Assembly (NCBI GenBank): GCA_029261995.1
Contig: JAJDAF010000008.1
Location: forward strand, 1 to 64,000
Reading direction: 5' to 3'
DNA from: Candidatus Zhuqueibacterota bacterium
Lineage (GTDB): Bacteria > Zhuqueibacterota > Zhuqueibacteria > Oceanimicrobiales > Oceanimicrobiaceae
Length of the DNA: 64,000 bases
Position numbers and translations under genes: made by a program. The notes beneath the pieces were generated by a model. It was not told where the DNA came from and ran no database searches. It saw only the letters and a list, made by a program, of their open reading frames with translations. Positions 8,554 to 17,700 of the stretch are shown here, piece by piece. How positions within the stretch are numbered: the stretch's first letter is position 1; every line of letters begins with the position of its first letter.

Positions 8554-10779
8554 TCAAAACATCGGATACTCCATATTGAACACGTTGACCATACCGTTAA
8601 TGTGTTTGGTCTTGTCGATAAAATCCCCGTTTGTGCCCATCACCGCGGTGTGACAATTGCCGCAGCGAGTTATGTCCTCCGGATTGTGTCCGGCCGGCGG
8701 CAAACCGTGGCACGAACCACAGGAAGCATCCCCAGGTTGCGTCCAAGTGGGCGAATCATTGCCGCCGCGCATGGTTTCTTCGGAATAGACAAAAGCCCAG
8801 TTGGAACTCCCCTTCGGCAGGCTCCAGTTGCCGTGACAATATGAATCTCTGCAGGTGTTGGCGCTGCCATCCCATTCGGGCGAGGCGTCCTCCACCAGCG
8901 CCAGATCGCTGAACTGCAACTCGGCCGGCAAGTCCGAATCGGCATGACCCTGCGCGCTAAACGCACCTGGAATCACATGGCAGCTTTGGCAAGTGATGGC
9001 GGAGCTGAATGCCTCTCCAGTCAGGTGAGCCGTGTGCGCCCCGACGCCGCGAACAGTGGCGTCGCTGTTGCCGTCGATGTCTTCGGGCGGCGCGCCGGTT
9101 TGGTTGTCAACGCCGCCGTGGCAGACGATGCAGTCTTCCGGCGTGGCGGGATGGCAGGTCAAACACGATGTGTTCGTCAGCCCGCCGCTGTAATCATCAC
9201 CGTGACACTGCTGGCAATAGGCCAGATTCCAGTCGTTGTTTCGGATAAACCGTCCATGAAAATCCGGCGAGCCTGCATTCACCCAGCCGTCCGGGTGTGA
9301 CACGACATCAACGATGCCATCGATGTGGCGCGATTTGTCGATGATGTTGTTGTTTTCACCAACAACATCGACATGGCAGAGACGACACTGCGTGACAGCC
9401 TGGCCCTGCGGGTGGGGACCGCCCGGAGGCAGAACGTGACAGGTGCCACAGGCTGCCTGTGTGCCGTCAACCACGGTCCACAGCGGTGCGGTTGCTGCAT
9501 TTCCTCCCTCAAAATTGCCATGACAATAGCTGCCAGAGCAAGCTTGGCCATCCCATTGCGGACTGGCGCCCTGCTCCAAAGCCAGGCCTGAAAACGCGAT
9601 CTCCGCCGGCAAGTCTGAGTCCGTATGGCCAGCTACATCCAAGGAAACGGGTACGCTGTGGCAGCTTGCGCAGGCGATACCGTCACTGAATTCACTACCT
9701 GCGACATGCGAAGTGTGTGCTCCGACGCCCCGCACCGTGGACTCTCGGTTGCCATCGATGTCTGCAGGCGGCGAACCCGTCAGATTGTCAACTCCGCCAT
9801 GACAAACGATGCAGCCCTCCGGCGTTGCGGGGTGGCAGGTGAGACAGGAGAGGTTGGCAATGCCGCCGCTGTAATCCTGGCCGTGGCAGTCGCGGCAACC
9901 GGACAAATCCCACTGGTCGCTCCTGACGAACAGGCCGTGAAAATCAGGCGACTCCGGACTCACCCAGCCTTCGGGATGCGCTTCAAAAGTCACGGCGCCG
10001 TTTACATGCAGTCGCTTGTTCGCGATGTTATTGTTTTCATCGACCACGGCGCCGTGGCACAGAATACATTGTTGCACGGCGTTGCCTTGCGGATGGCTTT
10101 CAGTCGGCGGCAAACCGTGACAACTGCCGCAGATCGACTGCGTGCCGTCAACTTGCGTCCAGATGGGCGTGTTTTCCTGGTTGCCGCCGTCAAACTGACC
10201 GTGACAATAGGTATTGGCGCAGGTCTCGCCGTCCCATTGCGGACTGGCGCCGTTCCTGATGGCCAAATCGGAGAATGAGATCTCGGCGGGTAATTCGGTG
10301 TCAGCGTGTCCGGAGGCGCTGAAGGATTGCGGCACGACATGGCAGCTCTCGCACATCACGCCAGCATTGAAAATACCCTCGCCAAGATGAGCTGAATGCG
10401 CACCAACGCCCTTGGCCGAAACATCTGTGTTGCCGGCCAGATCTTGCGGTGGCGCTCCGGTCAGATTATCGCCGCCACCATGGCAGACCGTGCAATCTTC
10501 CGGCGTTTCCGAGTGGCACAACAAGCAAGATTTCTCAGAAATGCCACCTTTGTAGTCGTCGCCATGACATTCCTGGCAGCTTTGCAGATCCCATGCCTTG
10601 TCTCGGATGGCACTGCCATGGAACTCAGTCGAATCTTCTTCCGTCCACCCTTCGGGGTGAACATCCAGGCCTGGAGATGGACTCACCGGCGCAGAATCCC
10701 GGAGTTCGCTGCAACGGTTGAATGCGATTCCGACTATCATGAGGAAAGAAACAATAGCGATATAGCTTTTCGTTTTCAT
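8554..10779 (-). CDS. Exported 21-heme c-type cytochrome made of three 227-residue repeats
   Basis: A 741-residue protein with an N-terminal hydrophobic segment (MKTKSYIAIVSFLMIVGIAF) ending at NRCSEL; the lipobox is poor. Three tandem units begin HPEGW, HPEGW and HPDGW at residues 41, 268 and 495, an exact 227-residue period. Each unit has six CXXCH motifs plus one CX4CH (CANTYCH, CSGSYCH, CRDSYCH), so 21 heme sites in all. The CX4CH...CXXCH arrangement matches the Geobacter GSu_C4xC__C2xCH family, an outer-surface or periplasmic cytochrome type. The start was chosen for GAGAG at good spacing; an ATG 12 bp upstream is possible. It is the last gene of the minus-strand EET run. Its position in the envelope and its redox partners are inferred. 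Confidence 0.92.
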   Translation of the reverse strand: MKTKSYIAIVSFLMIVGIAFNRCSELRDSAPVSPSPGLDVHPEGWTEEDSTEFHGSAIRDKAWDLQSCQECHGDDYKGGISEKSCLLCHSETPEDCTVCHGGGDNLTGAPPQDLAGNTDVSAKGVGAHSAHLGEGIFNAGVMCESCHVVPQSFSASGHADTELPAEISFSDLAIRNGASPQWDGETCANTYCHGQFDGGNQENTPIWTQVDGTQSICGSCHGLPPTESHPQGNAVQQCILCHGAVVDENNNIANKRLHVNGAVTFEAHPEGWVSPESPDFHGLFVRSDQWDLSGCRDCHGQDYSGGIANLSCLTCHPATPEGCIVCHGGVDNLTGSPPADIDGNRESTVRGVGAHTSHVAGSEFSDGIACASCHSVPVSLDVAGHTDSDLPAEIAFSGLALEQGASPQWDGQACSGSYCHGNFEGGNAATAPLWTVVDGTQAACGTCHVLPPGGPHPQGQAVTQCRLCHVDVVGENNNIIDKSRHIDGIVDVVSHPDGWVNAGSPDFHGRFIRNNDWNLAYCQQCHGDDYSGGLTNTSCLTCHPATPEDCIVCHGGVDNQTGAPPEDIDGNSDATVRGVGAHTAHLTGEAFSSAITCQSCHVIPGAFSAQGHADSDLPAELQFSDLALVEDASPEWDGSANTCRDSYCHGNWSLPKGSSNWAFVYSEETMRGGNDSPTWTQPGDASCGSCHGLPPAGHNPEDITRCGNCHTAVMGTNGDFIDKTKHINGMVNVFNMEYPMF

Positions 10780-10956
10780 AGTCGCTCTCATTTTGAAATC
10801 ATGATTTCCTGGAAACCTCGGGCATCTGCAATCCGAAGATTCAGACATCCGGCGCTGCCAGCTTCCGCGATATCTGGCCTGCCAGGTACAAACTGGCCCC
10901 GGCCATCAGGCGCCACGAAAGAAAGGCTGGTCTCAGTGGCTCCTGGCGTAGACGAC

Positions 10957-11364
10957 CTACCTTAGCTTCGCCACAACCGCGCACGATAACGCCGTCAGAT
11001 TGACTGGTTTTAAACCGTAGTAGAGTATTCCTTCCTGAAGAACTTTTCCACCCCGTTCAGTTGAAGCATCGTTGGTAAGCACTACCAGTGGGATTTTGGG
11101 TCGGACCCTCCTTAGAATCTTCACCATATTGACGCCGCCCAGAATTGATATTTCCAGGTCATATATAACCAGCGCATAGTCTTCCTTCAGGAGCTGCAAC
11201 AGAAGGTTGGCATCTTCCTGAACGATATGGACCAGAAACGCCTGGTCGGTGAGTAGTCTCTGCATTTTTCGGCGACAGCCATCATCCTTGCAGGCTATCA
11301 GAATTTTCTCACTCAATCCGGTTGGCTTTGAAGCTGTTCGGCGCACGGATATGGCGTCCGACAT
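10957..11364 (-). CDS. Stand-alone response-regulator receiver domain
   Basis: A 135-residue single-domain receiver with no output domain. The CheY-like landmarks are present: acidic pair (ACKDDG, about residue 27), phospho-acceptor Asp in LVIYDLEIS (about residue 69), Thr in VVLTNDAS, and Lys in YYGLKPVN. The ATG lies just after a tandem TGA-TGA that ends the cadherin-repeat remnant upstream. It is cytoplasmic, yet lies between two genes for exported cytochromes, so it may belong to the signalling circuit of this locus. The obvious donor is the heme-motif histidine kinase at 24.3 kb, but an unlinked kinase is equally possible. Confidence 0.85.
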   Translation of the reverse strand: MSDAISVRRTASKPTGLSEKILIACKDDGCRRKMQRLLTDQAFLVHIVQEDANLLLQLLKEDYALVIYDLEISILGGVNMVKILRRVRPKIPLVVLTNDASTERGGKVLQEGILYYGLKPVNLTALSCAVVAKLR

Positions 11365-11370
11365 GTGTCA

Positions 11371-11610
11371 TCATCCCCTTCCCGATTCAGTCCTCCCGGT
11401 CGCGGATTCGGTTGGCTGAATCGCATTACTGAGCGCGGTCACCGTGATGTTGAACGTTGTGTTCTGAATATGGCCGTCGTTGCCATCGACGGCATTAAAC
11501 ACAAAGCTGTCGCTGCTGCTGGCGCTGCCGTCGTGTTCGTAGGTCAGTTGATTGTTGTCTATCTCATCCCGTGTAAGGGTACCGTTGATGGCAAGAGGCG
11601 CGTTTCCCGG
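11371..11610 (-). pseudogene. Remnant of a cadherin-like/CSPG repeat and C-terminus, downstream of the giant cytochrome
   Basis: Reading minus from about 11610 to the TGA at 11371-11373, one frame gives LTRDEIDNNQLTYEHDGS, then SDSFVFNAVDGNDG, then NTTFNITVTALSNAIQPTES, and ends TGRTESGRG. This is the second half of the same repeat type that fills the giant upstream protein, followed by a tail resembling that protein's own C-terminus (VKHAAGAVAVSEPESAASS). No start codon or intact first half is visible, and upstream of about 11610 the frame is broken. It is best read as a decayed duplicate of the 3' end of the giant gene. The interval 11611-11761 holds no recognisable continuation. Confidence 0.7.
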
Positions 11611-11761
11611 ACAAATTTGAACGCGCCATGTTTGGCGTGTAAAACAGCAATGTTATCAAAATCTTCACCGCGGCTGTCGATGATTATCTCTCCACCACCG
11701 TGGCTGCAAGTCCGCCGATTACTCTGCGGTCATAGTCAGGCTGAGCCACTTCCGCAAACGA

Positions 11762-14700
11762 TTATCGATCAAAGCCACCGCTGGAAGCGGCACTTTCCGG
11801 TTCGCTGACCGCGACAGCACCTGCAGCATGTTTGACCGTAATCCTGAACCGCTGGGTGCCAGTGACGGCTCCGGCTCCATCCCGAAGCACAAAGTCGAAG
11901 CTGTCATCAGTTGAATCACCGCCGCCGTTCTGGTAGGTGAGTTGGTCCTGGTCGATATGGCGTTGGGAAAAGGTAGCGTTTTCCGCAAGGGCAGTGGCGC
12001 CGTCTAGAAACAACTGGCCGTTCTCGGGCGCCCTGACAACGACAAATATGAGTTCATCGGTTGCATTGTCTTTGTCCGTTGCATGTAGATGTTTGGGCAG
12101 GATCGTGACCGTTCCGGCGCTGTCAACTTCAATGCCGTCGTTGACCGTAAGCTCGGGCGGGTCGTTGACAGGTGTGACAACAATAGAGAAAGTCCTGTTA
12201 TCCAGGGCAGCACCGGCCCCATCGGAGCCATGGAAAACGAAACTGTCCGCCGTGGTCTCACCGCCGTCATGTTGGTAACCAAGGCGGTCGCCATCGACAT
12301 CAGCCTGAGTAAATACATCTCCACCACTCAGTTCGGCATCGCCAAGCGCCAGGATTCCGTGGTCAGGCAAGGCCTCCAGAGTAAACACGATTTCATCAAC
12401 AGAGTTATCGACATCCGTCACCAGCAGGGCTGTCCTGGCGACCACAGCCATGCCACCTTCATCAACAGTCAGTCCGGCGCTGATTGCCAGTATCGGTGCA
12501 TCATTGACGGCCTGCACTGCAACTGCAGTGGTGCGAGTAGCAGTCTGTACGCCGCCGTAACCACTGTTGCCGAGGTCGCTGAGAATGAACGTAATATTGT
12601 CATCACCGGCGAAATCGGCCTGACCACGGTAGACAAGTCTGGAATCCAAAGCCTGGTTCAGCGCCGCAATCGAACCGCGGACCGCAATCTCGGAGCTACC
12701 TGAACCGCTGACAGTCACGCCAGATGCCGCAAGAGAAAGCACACCGCTTTCAGCACGCGCGATGAATTTCAGGTCTCGCCCGCCAGCATCGTTGTCTACC
12801 ATAGAAATGGCGGGGATCACCAGCTCTGCGTCTTCAACCACCGTTTGTGCTGCGGGCGCCGACAAACTGGGAGGGTCGTTCATTGGGCGGATGGCAATCA
12901 GGGCGGAGTCACGCTGGGCTGGGCTCTCGCCATCGGTGAAATCGAAAACCACGCTATCCAGCTTAGTCTCGCTGCCGTCGTGCCTGTAGACAACCTGTTT
13001 CTTATCGATATTCTCTTGCGTAAATGTCGCGGACGAGTCGAGTGGCACAATGCCGTCAAGCAGAAGCGCGCCGTTCGCCGGCGCAGTCATCACGGTGAAA
13101 ACCAATTGGCCCGTATCATGATCGACATCAGACGCCAGCAACTCTGCACTGGTGAGGAGCGCAGTGGTATCTTCATCCACGCTCAAGCCGGTGTTCACCG
13201 TCAGCAGAGGCGGGTCGTTCACCGGGCGCAACCGAAGTTTGACCGTCTTAGTATCCTTTTGGGCACCGCCGGCGCCGCTGTTGCCGTTGTCGCTCAAGGT
13301 GAGTGTCAGGTTGTCGGTGCGGTCAAAATCCGCGTCTGGTCGGTAGAGCAGTGTGCCATCCAAGGCGGAAGTGAGATCGTCCAGGCTACCCTTGATGACC
13401 AAATTGGCAGTACCGGAACCGCTGACGGCCGCCCCTGGCGAATTCGAGAGTGATAGTGTCCCGTTATCGACTCTGGCCTTCATCTCCATCCCTCCGGACC
13501 CAACATCGGCATCGCTAATCGTAATCGCAGGTATTGGAATCTCTCCATCCTCGATGCCGTTTTGCGGTCCCGGTACTGCCAATCGTGGCGCATCGTTGAC
13601 CGGCGTCACAGAGATGGCTAGCGTGGTGCTGCCAATGGCGCCACCTGCGCCATCCGAAACTGAGAAGACAAGACTGTCCTCGGTAGTCTCGCTGCCATCG
13701 TGCCGGTAGCGCACACGGCCGTCACTGACAAGCGCTTGCGTGAAGTCATCTCCTGCGGCAATTGCGCGACCATTTACTTCGAGGTCGCCATTGCCGGGCG
13801 TCAACAGCACGCTGAAAACAAGTTCGTCGGCATCGTTATCCGGGTCAGCCACTCGCAGCGCCGTTTCCCTGATAAGTTGACTTTCGCCCTCGTCAACCGC
13901 GACACCGCGGTTGACTGAAAGCACGGGCGGATCATTTATGGGCTGGACTTCGATGGGCACGCGTCCCGTCGTTGCCTGCGGCCCACCTGCTCCTGAGCGT
14001 CCGAGGTCATTGACGGTAGCTGTCAGCGTATCGGCCCCATCAAAATTGAGGTCTGGCTGAAAGACGATACCGTCATTAAGCACTACATTCAGCGTAGCGA
14101 TGGAGCCGCGCGCGGTAATCTGCCCGGCGCCATTGCCTTCCAAATCTACAGCGCCAACCGATCCAAGCGTTAGGGCGCCGTTGGTGGTGGCGAGCACAAG
14201 TTCAACCTCAGCATCGCGGGCATCGGCGTCGGAAACTGAAATTCCGGTGAGCAACAATTGGCGGTCTTCTTCCATCTCCTGTCGTTCAGGCAGGACAAGC
14301 GCCGGTGGGTCATTGAGCAACTCGATATTCATTGAGAAGGTCGTTTCGTCTATGCGGCCACCGTCGCCATCATCAACGCTGAAGCCAAACTGATCTGAGT
14401 TCGTTTCACCGCCGTCGTGTGCATAGCTCAACCGACTGGATTCGATGTCCTGCTGGGTGAAGCTGTCGCCCTCGCCCAGAGTTCGGCTATTGCGCGACAA
14501 ATCGCCGTTCGTGGGAGGTTTGCGCACGACAAACAGCAGCTCATCGGCTCCGTTGTCGGCATCCCGCACTTCCAGATGCCCGGAGCGAATCAGGACGGTC
14601 TCGCCCTCGCTGAGTCCCAGGCCGGTATTCGTCGTGAGTTCTGGTGGGTCGTTTACGGCAGCAATCCGCAGAGCGACACGCGCGCTTCCAACCTCTGCAC

Positions 14701-17700
14701 CTCCCTCGCCGCTGCTGCCCTGGTCATCCACCCGGATTGAGAGACGGTCGTCGCCGGCGAAATCAGGAACCGGGCGGTAAGTCAACGTGGCGTCAAGAGC
14801 TGAGTTCAAATCGTCGAGCGGCCCACGGACTGTCAGTTCGGGTGAACCGTCGCCGTCAATGGTCACACCGTCGGCCGGCGGCAGCAGCAGAACCCCGTGC
14901 TCGACGGTTGCCGTGAAAGCCAGTTCGTCCGTGCCGACATCATCATCCGCGATTTCAATTGTGGGAATGGCCAGGTCGCTGTCCTCGATGCCATCCAAAT
15001 GACCCGGCGCCATCACAAGCGGCGGGTCATTCACGGGTCGAATCTCAATTCTAAAAGAAAGAGCATCGATTGCGCCACCCGCGCCGTCGCTGACGTTGAG
15101 CAACAGCCGGTCCTCCGTGGTTTCGCTGCCGTCGTGATGATAGCGGAGGTCTTCCGCATCGATGTCGGCCTGGGTAAAGGACTGGCCTTCCTCGAGAATC
15201 CGCCCATCCAGCTTAAGGGAACCGTTAGCCGGCAACTTGGTCAACGTGTAGCGAATCTCGTCCGGCGAATTATCGACATCCGTTACGGCGAGCCGGCTTC
15301 GAGTGATCTTTTTCTTGTCCCCTTCATCCAGAGAAATTCCTGCATTAACCTCGAGCACGAGTGGATCATTGACAGCCACGACATTCACAATGATTGTCCC
15401 GCGGCCGATTTTAGCCCCGCCTTGGCCCGAGTGACCCATGTCGTCCACGGTCACAACAATGTTATCCCGGCCGTCGAAATTGGGGTTCGGGCGATATTGC
15501 AACGAATCGAGAAGCAAAGCATTAATCGTCGGCAAAGGTCCGGCAACCACGAGTTCCGAAGTGCCGTTGCCGCGCAATGTCACTCCTTGCGAATTTGCCA
15601 GCGACAAAATTCCATCCGCGACTGAGGCAGTTAGCTGCACGACTTCTTCAGCGGCATCATCATCCGCAATATGGAGGCCTGCGACCGCAAGCATGGAATC
15701 TTCAACCACATCCTGCGCTGCCGGCACGGTCACCAACGGAGGATCGTTTATGGATAGTATGGTAAAGTAGAAAGCTCTCTCGTTTATCCTGCCGCCGTCG
15801 CCATCGTCTACTTTGAACACCAGGCTATCAAGAGTTGTCTCGCTGCCGTCGTGGCTGTACTGCAGCCGGTTGCGGTCGAGATCTTCCTGAGTGAACTTGT
15901 CGTTCTCCGACAATTGCGAGTCTCTGCGCAACAATCGACCATGCATCGGCGGCGCTACAACCCGGAAATCCAACTCATCGCTGTCGTTGTCCGCGTCGGT
16001 GACCTGCAAGACGGCAGTATCGACCACAGCGGTGGTGTTTTCATCCAACGTCATGCCAAGATTCTTTGCAAGCAGCGGCGCATCATTTACGGGCCGGATC
16101 CGTAAGCGATGGTCAGTCTTCTCGATCTGACCACCATCGCCGTCGCTAACAGAGAACTCGAACTCATCACGGTCGGCCTCGCTGCCGGAATGGACATATT
16201 TCAGGTCGTTGTCATCGAGATTCTCCTGAGAGAAGCTATCTCCTTCACCAAGCATACGCCCATCCAACTCCAAAACCCCCTCGCTGGCAGGCGATTCCAG
16301 CGTAAAGACGATGTCCTTTGCATCGCTTTCTGCGTCCGTCACTTGCAACCGACTGTCGCTGATGGTTTTGGTGTCGCCTTCATCCAGAGTCGTGCGGCTG
16401 TTCTTTGCAAGCACCGGTAAATCATTGACAGGATTGACCTTGACCTGGAACGTTTGGTCCTTGATCTCGCCGCCCGCGCCATCGTTCACGTCGAAGTCGA
16501 AGCGATCACGGGTGGTTTCGCTGCCGTCGTGCTGGTAGCGAATGCGGTCGTTGTCGAGGTCTGCCTGCGTGAAAGCGCCGCCCCGTGCAAGGTCGCCGCT
16601 TTGCTCATGGCTTAGCATTCCATGCGCCGGCGCCCTGGTGATGATAAACACCAACTCGTCCGGCGAATTATCAACATCCGTGACATGCAACCGGCTGTCG
16701 CTCAGGTCACGTGCTTTGCCTTCATCAAGCGTCAAGGTCTTGTTCCGCACAAGCGTCGGCAGATCGTTGAGGGGAGCGACAGTGATTGCCAGCTCGTTGC
16801 CCGCCACCCGGGCGCCGTCGCCATCGGCAACACCATACTTGAATGCGTCGGAGTTGGTCTCGCTGCCGTTGTGCTCGTAGCTCAACTTGCCGAGGTTGAT
16901 GTCGTCCTGGCTGAACGCAGCTTCTGTGTCAAGAGCCCTCCCGTCAATCTTGAGCTTCCCGTTGGATGGAAACTCGGTGATGGTAAAAATGATTTCATTG
17001 GCATCGCTTTCCGCATCCGACACCCTTAAGTCGTTCGCTGAGATGAGTGTCTCTGCTCCCTCGTGAACGCTCAGCTCGCCACTCACCACCACCTCTGGAA
17101 TATCATTGACGGGGATGATTGCCAGGGCAAAGGTCTGCTTCCGCAATCGTCCGCCATCGCCGTCGAAGACTTCGAATTCAAACTCGTCCGCAGTCGTCTC
17201 ACCGCCGTCGTGGCGGTAGCTCACCGAGCCGGTGGCAATGTCGGCCTGAGTGAAATAATTATTCTTAGAGGTCAAAGGCCGACTCCGGCGCAGAACAGTT
17301 CCGTTCGCCGGAAGCTCTTTTAGCACAAAACGAATTTCGTCGGATGAGTTATCGATATCCTGGACCAGCAAGTGTTCAGCATCGATTGCAGCAAGGTTGC
17401 CCTCGTCGAGCTGCAAGGTTTCGTTCAGGACCAACTCCGGAGAATCATTCACGGGCTCAACGATAATTTCGAAAGTGGTGGCCGCTCGAGAACTCTGGCC
17501 ATCACTGAACTCAAAATCAAAATCGTCGCCGGTTGTCTCGCCGCCGTCGTGCTCGTAGGTAACTCTTCCCTCGTTGACATCTACCTGTGTGAACGCGCGA
17601 CCGACATCGAGAGTGCCCTGACCTTGCACACTCAGTTTGCCATTTGCCGGCACGGATACCAGCGTCAAAACCAAATCCTGCGCCGGGTTGTCCTCATCGA

